From the NCBI RefSeq assembly GCF_000235365.1, contig NC_016452.1, forward strand, positions 854,001 to 918,000: a DNA stretch of 64,000 nt. The letters run 5' to 3'. Position 1 is the first letter of the stretch. Every line of letters begins with the position of its first letter. The DNA is from Eremothecium cymbalariae DBVPG#7215. Taxonomy: Eukaryota > Ascomycota > Saccharomycetes > Saccharomycetales > Saccharomycetaceae. This document shows positions 8,662 through 20,478 of the stretch, piece after piece. The position numbers were made by a program, and so were the translations under genes. The notes under the pieces are model-generated. The model worked only from the letters and a program-made list of their open reading frames with translations. It was not told where the DNA came from and searched no databases.

Positions 8662-11600
8662 TCATGTGATAAGTCGTACAAGAAAGGCAAACCGTACACC
8701 ACTGGTGCAGCACCGTTTAAGTACTTTAGATGGCAAACTTGCCGAGATAATGAAACGGCTTCACACACATTTTTTCCGTTCTGAGATGAGCCAGGAAAGA
8801 TACCCAATTTTTGAAACATGGACTCACTGAAGTCGTCGATGTCTTTGTCAGTGACATCCCATAGGTTTCCCACAACCATTGGGCATCCGCCTAGTAGATA
8901 ACAGTAGATAATTCCGGATGGTTCTAATATACCATATTGTTTCAAGTATGCTGATGAGCAACCTAACAAAAAGCTTGGTGATATCTTGGTGCATAATTTT
9001 AAAGTTTTTGATCGAATATATTGTTCACCGCCTCCGTGGCCAATATATATGAAAGAACTTGAGGTCGTTACCATCTTTGAAAAACTTCCCTCGTTAGGCC
9101 TGGAGCCTACTATGATCTGTGAATCTGGTAATCTTGTGCATAATGATGTGAATCTTTCCCTAAAGCGCTCCTCGGTCCTTGGTAAGTCGCCTTGAGGATT
9201 CAATACAACGCTTAGCGAATTTTCCAATTTTATTTTTGGAGCTATCTGGCCGTTATATTTGGTTAGTAACTCATCCAAGAATTTGATCGATGGGATCCTA
9301 CTAACAGATATGCCATGAAAAAATGATAGGCATTCCCAGGGAAGGATATGACAGTCACCGCCAAGGATTAGAAAGGTATGCTGTGCTTGCGTGGAAGTTG
9401 TCTTTTTTGCATGATATTCATTGATTAATTCCTCTATCTGGATGTGGATTAGATGAGTGTCAATTTCATCGTAAGCATTTTCTTCACCGTGAAATAATAG
9501 TGTGTCAAACACAAAATATATTAAATCTTCCATCATATCCATGGCCTTTTCACTTGAAGTATCGGTAAGATCCAATTTAAGAAACAATTCCAAGATGAAA
9601 TCGTCGATCTGTAAAAACATCGATGGGTTGCCGAACTGCTTTCTAGTTGGGAGGTTCTGCTGTAGCACTATTCGAAATCCAGCCTTGAACAATTCAAATA
9701 GTTCCGGATCAACAATATCATGTCTGAAGAAGCCACGAAACCCACATATCCATGAGTCTTCAATGCGCTCCATTAATTTTTGCATTCGTTTATCTAACTC
9801 ATACCTTTCCTCCCACCATGCCTTTCGTTCTTCTTTTGTGCCTATAGCACTAGTAACCTCAAAAGATGTCGTTCTATTACTTTTGGTAATAATATCATTT
9901 AATTCTTTCGTCATGGAATTAAAGGATAAAGACTCCTGTGATAGATCTCTTGACTCATGTCTATTTAATGGCAGTCTCAAATTAACATGCTTACCCGTCA
10001 TAGAATTTACCTTCGATAACAATAAGTCACCAGTATATTTACAAAAATTAATCGATATCACATGAAATCGACCTTCCCAGTTAGAAATGTTTGCTTGAAT
10101 TTCGTTAATCTCATTCCTAATATAATGCAATGGTGTTTGAAGGTCTTTTATTTCCAGTGGCTGAAATGAATCGTAAATCTCATTGCCCATATTGGAAAAT
10201 GCTTTATCATAATGCATGGGCATGTACCTTGGAACTTCAGAAATGGTATTGCGCTGAACCAATGAGCTTTCCAAATTACTCCTTGCAGATATATTTGAAA
10301 GCAATGACAACGATAGAGAGTACAAGTCCGAAGCATTTGATACCTCATGGTTTTTCATTGCGTCTAATGTTAAGGATTCCACGAGTCTTCGAATCATTTG
10401 TAAATTGTTTACGGCATTCGCACTATCGAATTTCTGCTTAAGTGACTTACCGCGTGGTGTCAATGAAGATGGTCTAGGAGAGCTATATGGTGATCCTGCC
10501 GGAGTTTTCGCATGGTTAATAAAACTTGGCCTTATTTCTTCTAATACAGGTTCAGAACAGGATGGTATTGCAATAACTGCTTCCCCCATATTTCTAAAGA
10601 AAGGGTCAGTGTCCATTTGTTTCATAATTTTTTGTATAACTCTTTGCTCTTGTTAACATCATTTAATGCTTTAATGTGCGATAATCCCCTGGTATCTTCA
10701 ATAACCAATTCCAATTTCAAATTCCACTCATCTACTAGTAAAGTATCTTCTAAATCACCACTAAAGAATAAACCCAAAGAATTTTCCAACTTTTCAGGTT
10801 CGTTATTGTAATACATGAATTTTGTCAATGCATCAATATTTTCACTACCATCAAGCATGTCAAATACTTTATTCAATCTTGTCAAAATTGATGCGCTTGA
10901 TTCACTTTGACCTGTTGACTGGTAATAATCATAAACAAAACACAAAGAATCATATACGGGTGTATAATCTTGTAAGCCTCCCAAAATATTCATAAATTCC
11001 TTCACATAAAATTCGCAGTCCTTTGAAATACCAACATGGATGTATATATCAAGAACCTGAACAAATATCTCATGCAACAAGGAAATTACTTCAAGTCGAT
11101 GAAATTGAGATAACTTATCTTGTTTCTTTACTAATGACTGACAAAGTTTTAAAGCTCTTTTAGCCTCTGTAAGGGACTCAAACATGTTATTATTATAGAA
11201 TTGAAGGTTTGATGCAATTCTCTCAATTCTTATATTAAGAAGTAATAATTTTAGGAACTGGCTTACCGGGAGGTGAGAATTATTGTTAATGTCAAATATT
11301 TCTGCTTTTTTACTTCGGAGTTCTTTCATTAAATAGTTAAACTCGTCACAATCCCGATTCCAGAGACTTATAGTCAACCTCGCATAAAGATACTCATATA
11401 GTTCGTCAAAAGCAGCTTTCTCGAGTTCAATTGTATTATAAATTTTTGATACGCTTTGAATCTGCAACTTAGAAGCCTGGACCATTTTTAACGCAAAATA
11501 AGCATCTAACAACCAAACCTTAACATCATTACGGAATGGTTCATAATAGTCAATTTTAGACTTAATTAGTTGGCCTAATTCAATTATCTTCTTGTAGAAT

Positions 11601-13495
11601 TTATTAAACTTCAAATACTGTATCAATGCTCTAAGGAATCTAATTTCCAACCCTGAAATACGCTCATCGGCAGGTATTAAATTTACCCATTTATTCATGT
11701 AAACTTGAACAATTGTAGACAATCTTAAGGTGCTGTGGGTCTCCATTTCCAAATTTAAACTGTAAGTAGATTTAGCCAATACTTCATACTTTGATAAAAC
11801 ATCTAAATTCTTAACTTTAAAATCCACATCCGCAAAGCTGAACCTGTCGACACCATTTAGAGTCATAAATAGCATTCTGGATAATGGAGACCATTGAAGA
11901 TAAGGAACAGTGTAATGTTCTGATACAAACCCACTGTATATTAATGCTATCATGGGTTCCGAAGCATTAGAAAATTCGACGAAACAATCCAATCCCAATT
12001 TCTTGAAACATTTATGAGACTTTGTCAAACAAATATCCCAGAGACCTGCTAAAGTATTGTCTGCAAACATAACGTATATATTAAAGCACTGTTCAAACAA
12101 CGGTATAGAAAGCTCCTTTGATGAATTTGAAATGAACCTTTCAAATTTGGAAAACATGCTCCAATCTTGTTTGACCGACATGAACAAAAACATCTCCAAG
12201 TCTGCCGCTAATTGGATAAATTTATTAACCCTACGAGTCACATAAGAGTTAAACGAGAGGTTTGTTATGTTATTGAGGCGTTTGTATTCTTTTGAATTCA
12301 TAAAATACTGTGCAAGGCCTTCTAAAATGCTGTATATTGAATCAATCGGCATTACATTCAAATTTGCATTCACAAATATGACGACTTTATCAAGCAATGT
12401 AATATAAGGTTTCTGCAGTTTCAAATATCTCAGGTTACAATGATAAATAAACACCTCTATCGATTTCAGAAATGTGGCCGATGTAGATGACGACTTTACC
12501 AAATTGGAATTGACAAACTTCATTAATTGGTTGAAATCATCATTCAAAATGTAACTAGACGGCTTTAATAGGACGTCAAGCACAGTTGTATCGTCAAAAT
12601 TCAAAGAACATTGTTTGATTTTGCACCCTTCGCTAATTTCTTGTAACATTATTTTATCCACACTGGTCATATACTTTGAATACCCACGATAATAAGCATC
12701 AACAAAGGGCGCACACTCGGCAATACCATTTTTAGAGAACTTTATTATTTGAGTTTGAAACTTCTTGAGATCCATATTCTTGATATATATAGAAAACTCT
12801 AGTTTAAATTGTCCCACATACTGTAAAAATTTTAAAGCAAACAATACCTTGTACTGTGGAAGTAATGAGAAGAAGTTAAGTAAAAGCTTAGCCACCGTAT
12901 GTATCTTGATCTTTTCATCACGTAATAACAATCTTTCATCTCTTGCAAACATTTGCACCAAAATAATACCATACTTCTCAACCTGGTTAGACTTGAGAAT
13001 CAATTGCATCAGCAAGATCTTAAGTGTAGATAAATACCACTGGTTACTCACACTGAAATCTGCCATTACTATCTCCTCAATCGTCTCGACAGTCCCATAA
13101 TTAGTATGATTAAATAAACTTTGAATCTCACCAAGTGCAATCCCCAACTTTCCCGCTTCAAGCATCTTGATTATAATCAACAAGTGCTGCTTTGACAATT
13201 CAACAATCTTCCCAATGTGATGTCTTCTTTTCAATTCCTTGTAAAGCTCAATAATCGTCACATGCAATTGATCTGCCATGGCAAAATTACTATCATTGCA
13301 GAATTGGTTCACTATCCTTAACCCATTAGAAACATCAAATGCTACCTTTTCAACAAATTTTAACGTATTGCTATGGCTTCCGTCAATCCCTTTATCTTGC
13401 TTCAGTCTACCACCACTAGGGATACTGTTCCACGAATTCCTCATTATAGGTGTGTTCAGATTGATCACATTTAAGACCTCCTTTTCTCTAGCCAT
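8658..13495 (-). CDS. ESP1: Separase, caspase-like protease (reading frame interrupted once)
   Basis: Orthologue of S. cerevisiae Esp1 (about 1630 residues), the CD-clan cysteine protease that cleaves cohesin Scc1 at anaphase. The frame runs from ATG at 13495 (MAREKEVLNVINLN) to a TGA at 10622-10624 (helical-repeat N-terminal part), then continues in the -1 frame to 8658. The second part carries the protease: GGDCHILPWECL, catalytic His in FIYIGHGGGEQY and catalytic Cys in LLGCSSAYLKQYG. The two parts sum to the family length. The break is at an A6 run (plus-strand T6, 10628-10633); one more A restores a single frame. Since separase is essential, a sequencing indel is most likely; translational slippage is an alternative. 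The neighbour TEL2 is divergent, as in YGR098-YGR099. Confidence 0.93.
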
Positions 13496-13744
13496 AATAT
13501 ACTTTCTCCCCTCGGTTACACCTTTCCTTATCACTAGTTCTGATATGTATTTGGTCCCGTTGGATCATTGTAAACCTGGAACATAAACATGATGTGGTTT
13601 TTTTAATCTTTGTTTGTGTTTTTGATATGTCCGAACATGTAGGATCATTTGTACCTGTTTTTTCGGACATATCGTGGAAGAATTCTCGATGATAATACTG
13701 ATTAAGATAGAATAATGACAAGCAAAAGCATGCTTGAGGGTTGA

Positions 13745-15784
13745 ATGACGGGTGTACGAACAATATTGATGATAGATTTGGAGAATTTGACCCGAGATTT
13801 AAATAATGATGAGATATCTGAAGTTCTTGGACAGCTGGTGCAGGATGGGCTGTCAGTGGATAGAGTTTTGTTGGTGTTGAGACAGATAGTTGTGGTATAT
13901 CCTTCTTTGAATGAGACTAATAAGAGAGTGGTTAGGAAGTTATGTTCAGGGAGTATTGTTTTTATTTCTCAGTTGGTACAGTTTATTAAGGTTTTGGGTA
14001 ATAAATCTGAGGCCAATATTTACAAGGGCTTCTTGTTGGACACTTTGAGGAGGGAGCCTGGAGGGCTGTGTAGTATGATGGAGGTTGCAAAACCGATGGA
14101 ACAGCGGCAGGTAGGGTCTATGTTGTTTGGTAGTAAGATATTTAATGTTTTAGGGGGAGTGACTAATGTGTTGGAGTATCTGGAGATTCTTGGTTGTCAG
14201 GTGAAATATTGGCTTGAGCATAATGAGAATTGGTCAAATAAGGCCAATGCCGATATGTTTTTGATGTTGTTTCAGTTTCATCCTACACATGCCATGGATA
14301 TAATTCTGGGGGGTGTTATTCTACAGGGTGGAAGAACTTGGGAGCCTTTCGTGCAAATCTGTAACACGAACATTGGAGTTTCCCAGAAGCGTCTTGTGAA
14401 TGGATACCTATTGAAGTATCTTGACCGTGTAACGAATGAATCTACAGTACAACAGTGCTTCAATCTACTCTGTTCACTGGATTATAGACTTATAGATCTT
14501 CTGAAGGTCCATGAACTGCAGTCTATCTACCTAAAGTACGCCATTGCGAAAGCCTTGTCACTTGAAGGTAGGCTGAATCTGTTAAATATATTATTAAGTG
14601 CCTTTAGCGCAGCCGATGAAAACTTCGACCAACAGATATGTGAGTTATTATTAATACTGCTACAGACCCTGAATAAAGAACACTTTCAACAGTTGGTACA
14701 TGACGAAACGTTTCTAAATGCTGTGACTAAGCGTTTGTCTTCAGAATTTGAAGTCCTTAGAGAAAGAACAATGTTCATTGCGAAGATAATCGCCGGCGAT
14801 GACTTAAAGTATGAGAGTAAATATAATATCGCCGTTCCAACTTTGGAACTAACACGGACGACAAGTATCCAGTTTGATTTACTGAATCACCGACCAGAAG
14901 AAAGAGACGCCATGATTTCCAATACAATTGATAGGAGTATAACTAAATTATCTTTGAATGACAGTGATGATGAAGACGAAGATAATCCTGAAGACCCTGC
15001 AACTAGACATATTGTGTTCTTAAAGGAACTAGTCCAAGAATTTGAATTACTTAGTTCAACTCATAGAAGTTCCATCAAGCTTTTAAAGACTACTGTAAAA
15101 TTAGTAAGACAAAAGAAGGATTTTACAAGTGAGGTTTCGTTTTATTTTAGTCCGCTGATCAACGCTATAGCAACACTATCAAACACAATGGACCATGAAT
15201 CATTTGAAGAATGGCGGATTAACGCTTTGGTTAGTTTGTTGGTTGTTGTTCCAGATAAAGTAGTTGATCTGTTTCTGATTTTGTTCCAAGGAGATCTCTC
15301 ATTCCAACAAAGAATGTCTATACTCTCCTCCTTGGCGTTGTCGGCTAGGGAATTGAGAGGCTTCGATGATCCATATATCCTTAAACCTGAATATGATTTC
15401 CCTTCTAACAGGCTGCCGTGGGATAATCCAAAAGCTCAACTAACCGATCAGACAACTTTAATACAAGATGTCAGCGAAGATAAATCTTCAATATCGGACG
15501 GCCAAGTCATATGGAAATCTAAGAAATTATCTACAGATCAGACTTCGAATAAGAAGAAACCAAATAATTTCAGGAAAGTCGCCTCTATTTATTTTTTCCC
15601 TCTGGCAAATGCATGGATGAATGGCATCGATCTTGGAACCTTCGATTCTTTATTCAAGACTCATTATCTGAGCACCTTAAAGATCATATTCTCCGCAGCA
15701 AATCCACATCATAAATACCAAGAAATGTCGTCCATGCTTAATATGATACTTGAAGATGCTGCTTCACAAAATATTGAAGTTTAA
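13745..15784 (+). CDS. TEL2: Tel2, TTT complex subunit / PIKK maturation factor
   Basis: A 679-residue alpha-helical protein, close to S. cerevisiae Tel2 (about 688). With Tti1 and Tti2 it forms the TTT complex, which works with Hsp90 and R2TP to stabilise PIKKs such as Tor, Tel1 and Mec1, and it also affects telomere length. Helical repeats fill the N-terminal half. An acidic stretch, NDSDDEDEDNPEDPATRH (about residues 402-420), separates it from the conserved C-terminal telomere-length-regulation domain (for example VASIYFFPLANAWMNG). That acidic loop is the region CK2 phosphorylates in homologues to recruit R2TP. Start is the first ATG; a second in-frame Met lies 8 codons later. Adjacent to ESP1 and MDR1 as in S. 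cerevisiae. Confidence 0.93.
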   Translation: MTGVRTILMIDLENLTRDLNNDEISEVLGQLVQDGLSVDRVLLVLRQIVVVYPSLNETNKRVVRKLCSGSIVFISQLVQFIKVLGNKSEANIYKGFLLDTLRREPGGLCSMMEVAKPMEQRQVGSMLFGSKIFNVLGGVTNVLEYLEILGCQVKYWLEHNENWSNKANADMFLMLFQFHPTHAMDIILGGVILQGGRTWEPFVQICNTNIGVSQKRLVNGYLLKYLDRVTNESTVQQCFNLLCSLDYRLIDLLKVHELQSIYLKYAIAKALSLEGRLNLLNILLSAFSAADENFDQQICELLLILLQTLNKEHFQQLVHDETFLNAVTKRLSSEFEVLRERTMFIAKIIAGDDLKYESKYNIAVPTLELTRTTSIQFDLLNHRPEERDAMISNTIDRSITKLSLNDSDDEDEDNPEDPATRHIVFLKELVQEFELLSSTHRSSIKLLKTTVKLVRQKKDFTSEVSFYFSPLINAIATLSNTMDHESFEEWRINALVSLLVVVPDKVVDLFLILFQGDLSFQQRMSILSSLALSARELRGFDDPYILKPEYDFPSNRLPWDNPKAQLTDQTTLIQDVSEDKSSISDGQVIWKSKKLSTDQTSNKKKPNNFRKVASIYFFPLANAWMNGIDLGTFDSLFKTHYLSTLKIIFSAANPHHKYQEMSSMLNMILEDAASQNIEV

Positions 15785-16149
15785 CTGAACTATCTATGTA
15801 TGTGGCTGTTGGTTCGATTTGTCACCAAACGACCATTCCACGTTAATAATACCAACCTATGCTATTCGAAATCTTTCTTAAGAACACAATTAATCCCACC
15901 CATAATCTGACGACCTGCTCAAACTACCAGATAGGCATCTGGATAATATCTAGCCTTTGAGTCTACTGTTTTATATCAATTTATATATTCCTTGACGTTT
16001 TTGTATCGTTTTGTTACCCGGAAATTATGCATCGTACTCAAATCCCCTTTATTATATCAAAATAGAAGCACACATAACTTCATATTAAATGAGACCATAA
16101 TTGATTAACAGCGTCAGGAGAGCTGTAAGTGAGGGGCATTGGTGTAAGT
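15785..16149. other. Intergenic TEL2-MDR1, no gene seen
   Basis: About 365 bp, AT-rich, between tandem genes. It serves as TEL2 3' region and MDR1 promoter. No distinctive element was recognised. Confidence 0.5.
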
Positions 16150-19035
16150 ATGTCGTTTCTACACTCACTTCGTCAGAAGGCTACTCAAATTTCATTTTTG
16201 GAAAAAATTGCAGATAATTTTGCTCCTTCAATGAGCAGAGATGAAAAGTTTAGACTTGAGTATAAGTTGCCTGAAGGTGAATGTATCTTGCAGGATTCAA
16301 ATGTCGATATTTCCTTACGAAGTTCTCATGTGGCACCTGCAGATAAAAACAATGGTGGATCAAGCAATAACCTGGCTTATGTATATTCTGGGAGACTTTT
16401 CTTAACTCAACACTTTTTGGTATTTCGTGATTCCCTTGATCATCACACTGCTGCATTGGTCTTGAACATTTCAACGATTAAGAGGGTTGAACGAGTTCCA
16501 AGTACATCTTTTGCATTTACTTTGAATATAACTTTATATTCAGGAACTCGTATATTTGTGCAATTTATTGGTATGCGTTATAGGTCGGAGGAATTCTCTT
16601 CATCTTTAAAGACACAATTGAAACAGAATATCCCAAAATACAAAACACTTAGCTCCTTTCCTAGATACATGCTATTCTGAGTATTTAATTGCAAAAAATG
16701 TACTCAAAAAGCCTGATTTGAAAACCCCTGCAGGTGGCCTTGGCCAAATATTCAGATATCCTGGCGATCCTTTGGCACAGAAAGAGAAGGCAAAATTACG
16801 GTTGTGGTTTGATTACTTTAAAGAGAATGGGACTAGTTTGAGTATTTTTAAGCACCCTATGTTCCATAAATTAATTCGTGTCGGTGTACCAAATAGATTG
16901 CGTGGAGAAATTTGGGAATTGTGCACTGGTTCCATGTTTCAAAGGTTTTCATTTCAAGGAGAATATCAGAAAATATTACAGGATAATAAAGACAAGCACT
17001 CTCAGGCTATTGATGAAATTGAGAAAGATTTGAGTAGATCGTTACCAGAATATGCCGCATATCAGGATGATGAGGGCATAACCAGATTAAGAAATGTTTT
17101 GGTATCTTATTCTTGGAAAAATCCGGATGTCGGGTATTGCCAAGCTATGAATATTGTTGTCGCAGCATTGCTAATATTTATGACTGAAGAGCAAGCTTTC
17201 TGGTGTTTGTCTATATTATGTGACACTTATGTTCCAGGGTACTATTCAAAAACTATGTATGGCACGCTTCTAGATCAGAGGGTTTTTGAATCATTTGTGG
17301 AAAGCAAGTTGCCAACTCTATGGGATCATGTTGTCAAAAGTGACATTCAACTGTCTACTGTATCGTTGCCCTGGTTTTTATCTTTATTCTTTACTTCCAT
17401 GCCGCTTATTTTTGCATTTCGTATCATGGATTTGTTTTTCCTAAGTGGTCCAAAGACACTCTTCCAGGTTGGTTTAGCCATATTAAAAATCAATATGGCA
17501 GATCTCTTGGAAGTTGATGACGATGGGATGTTTATTGCCATCTTAAAGAACTACTTTCATAGTTTGGAGCAGAGTGCACATCCTGACTCGAGTGACATTA
17601 AATACAAACGAATTACAAAGTTTCAGGAATTATTGGTTGTTGCGTTCAAAAATTTCGATGTTATCACTGATGAAGTGGTTACGTTAGAACGAAGTAAGTA
17701 CAAGAGAGGAATCTTTGAGAATATCGAATCCTTTGCTAAAAAAACTCAAATGCGGAACCTACCACCTGTTAGGAATCTTACTCCTGACGACATCTCGAAT
17801 ATTTATGATATATATTATCAGAGCATTGAAACTCACAAGATTAGTTTAGGAACAGGCTCTTCAAATATGAATTATCAAGCGTTTGTTCCATTCTTGGGTA
17901 AATTTTGCGATTGGTGCAGACCAAATGGGAATGATCAGAATCCAAGTTATCAAAAACAGAAACATAGTTTCTTAAAAAGGCTATTCCGCAAATGGGACAT
18001 AAATTTGAATGGAGAATTGACCTTAAATGAAGTTATTTCCGGAATTGATAAACTATTTAGTAATGATTTGATGGAAATGATGAACAACTTCTTTAGTTTA
18101 TACGATGATAGAAAGGTAGGTGAGATTCAACGTGAAGAAATTTTACAGATGTCAGAGGGCTTGTTATTCTTAACTGAGCCCTGGAAAAATGCTAGAATTG
18201 TGGATCGAATGACACAACAAGCCATTGAGGCGGATATTGCAGAAAATATTGTTAAACAAACCGAAGCAGGCTTTATTGATGAAATTGAACTACCTACTGG
18301 AGTAGTTTTTGATGATAAACTATACAAGCGCCAACAAGTAGAAAGATACCTTCAAGCCGCTAGCAATTTTTTAAAAAGATGTTTTGAGTATGCAAGACCT
18401 TTGGAATCAGAAAATGATAAGCATCTAATTGACTTACACGATAAAGTTGACAGTGGCCTTGATGACACTAGTAATACTGATAGCGAAGATAAAAAAAAGA
18501 AGATATTATTGACATTGGTGACGCAAATATTATTGAAAATAAATCCATCAAGTCCATTAAAGCCAATGCTGCATTAAATCCCGAAAATCCAAGTGTCATT
18601 GATCTACCCACATTTAGAATGATTGTTTTGGCAGATGAGACTTATGAACTTTTCTTTGCGCACACCCTAAGAAATTCAATCCATGTGAATGAACAAGTGA
18701 GTGCCTTCGATGCAAGAGCGAAAGCATTGAGAAATGTTTTCGATGGATTGCTTGCTGACGGCAGAAGAGTCGCATATCAAGTACGGCGCCGCGTCGACTC
18801 TGTCGCCACAAGAACCAACGCTTCAATAAACTCCACAGATAAACAGGAAGAACTTGATGATGATTTTAGTACAGAGCAACCAGATGATCATTCTGATCTT
18901 CTAACAGGAGACTTACTAGCTCTAGGAATGGATACTGATGATTTAGGACAGCAACAGCAAAGACAAGGCACGTTGAACTTGGATACTGAGAGTTCAGCAA
19001 CCGATCACCCACATCTCGTTGAATTTGAAGCTTAA
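16150..19035 (+). CDS. MDR1: Rab GTPase-activating protein Mdr1/Gyp2 (frame interrupted twice)
   Basis: Orthologue of S. cerevisiae Mdr1/Gyp2 (about 950 residues), a TBC-domain GAP acting on Ypt6 and Sec4-type Rabs. Three segments in two frames: from ATG 16150 ([15 protein letters not shown]-like domain), from about 16655 to 18498 in the second frame (TBC domain, RGEIWELC and [14 protein letters not shown]; then EF-hand-like [20 protein letters not shown]), and from about 18493 back in the first frame ([32 protein letters not shown]). Homology is continuous across both breaks. Break one is near CTT-AGC at 16648-16653; break two is in an A8 run at 18491-18498, where one extra A restores the frame. 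Either sequencing indels, a decaying gene or recoding; the rest shows no damage. Confidence 0.9.
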
Positions 19036-19305
19036 TAAACAAGCTTATGTATATTTATAAATTCGGTATCATATATACACCTTAATGTTCACAGGTAAGT
19101 AGTTGGACTCACATTATCCCATCTTATGATATCCATTTATCAGGACTTGAGCATCGTATGCAAACCGTGCTTAGTGAGATTCCTTTATTAACCTTGATAC
19201 TCTTCAGGTTTAAAACATGTGGACAGAACCCTCTCCTGGAGTTGTAGAACTATTATCATTTGGCAGCAACATCCTCAATAAACAATTATTATTGAGTTAA
19301 TCAAT

Positions 19306-20319
19306 ATGCACTTGACGGCTTTTACTAGAGTCCATGGTAGGCATTTCTTCCTCAGCAATGCGATTAATTTGCAGTCTAGACCCTCAATAGCTTCCATGAT
19401 GAGCTTTAATAAGCCTTTGAATTTAGTATTAAACAAGTATATGGTAAAATTGAGAGCTAATCTTTCGGATAAAACCAGTCAATCGATTTCAAATCCAATT
19501 AAATCCAGTTTTGGTGGTCTTTTTGATGGATCTCCAAGTCGATATGCAAGATTAAACAGATTCCAAGATTATTCGCCTAAAAGAAGTAATGATAATAAAA
19601 TAATCAAGCTTACTCTTTGGGGGATTTTATTTATGGGAGGGTCTTTCCTTCTTTCCCCTTACTTATTTGATATCAAGCCTTTCAGTTATTTCAAGTTGCA
19701 TCCTACACATCTCCCATATGCTCTGATAGGGATAAATTGTGCAGTATTTGGGCTCTGGCAACTTCCTAGGTTCTGGCTTCCATTACAGCGTTACGCTTTG
19801 TTACAGAAGGATCATATCTATAGCAAGTGGTCTTTAATCGGAAGTGCATTCTCTCACCAAGAATTTTGGCACTTTGGTATGAATATGATGTGTTTATGGT
19901 CTTTTGGAACTAGTCTCGCAGTAATGTTGGGGCCCGCAAACTTCACCAGTTTGTATTTGAATAGCGCTATAGCGGGGTCCTTATTTTCTCTGTGGTATCC
20001 TAAGATTGCACGTATTGCTATTATGGGGCCAAGTTTAGGTGCCAGCGGCGCATTGTTCGGTCTATTTGCAGTGTTTTCATATCTGGCCCCCGATGCTAAG
20101 ATCATGCTACTGTTCTTCCCTATGCCTGTGGGAGCTTGGTATACTTTCCTAGGTTTAGCAGGATGGAATGTTGTTGGTTGTGTGTTCAGATGGGGTATGT
20201 TTGACTATGCAGCACATGTCGGAGGTTCTGTTATGGGGGTCCTCTACGGTTGGTGGATATCCAAACGAATTCACAGAGGAAGGAAAGCTAGAAGACTTCT
20301 TTCATTCCCCCGTTTCTAA
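19306..20319 (+). CDS. PCP1: Mitochondrial rhomboid protease Pcp1
   Basis: A 337-residue inner-membrane serine protease, similar in length to S. cerevisiae Pcp1/Rbd1 (about 346). Pcp1 processes Mgm1 and Ccp1 and controls mitochondrial fusion. The N-terminus is a presequence-like segment without acidic residues. A single transmembrane span (about residues 105-122) precedes the six-helix rhomboid core. The catalytic Ser is in MGPSLGASGALFG, and the catalytic His in FDYAAHVGGSVMGVLYGW near the C-terminus. HFGMNMMCLWSFG matches the conserved H-x-x-x-N motif of rhomboid helix 2. Same order as YGR100-YGR102. Confidence 0.96.
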   Translation: MHLTAFTRVHGRHFFLSNAINLQSRPSIASMMSFNKPLNLVLNKYMVKLRANLSDKTSQSISNPIKSSFGGLFDGSPSRYARLNRFQDYSPKRSNDNKIIKLTLWGILFMGGSFLLSPYLFDIKPFSYFKLHPTHLPYALIGINCAVFGLWQLPRFWLPLQRYALLQKDHIYSKWSLIGSAFSHQEFWHFGMNMMCLWSFGTSLAVMLGPANFTSLYLNSAIAGSLFSLWYPKIARIAIMGPSLGASGALFGLFAVFSYLAPDAKIMLLFFPMPVGAWYTFLGLAGWNVVGCVFRWGMFDYAAHVGGSVMGVLYGWWISKRIHRGRKARRLLSFPRF

Positions 20320-20478
20320 GTTAAAATTCATAATCCCATTACATGGAACCTTTTGAAATCAAACTGTTCATATATCATCTATCTCTGCACTTTTCCTATC
20401 TATATTGAATAATTTATAAAAGAAAATGAACATATATATTGTATTCACTTTTAAAAGGATACCCACCAACCTGATTGA

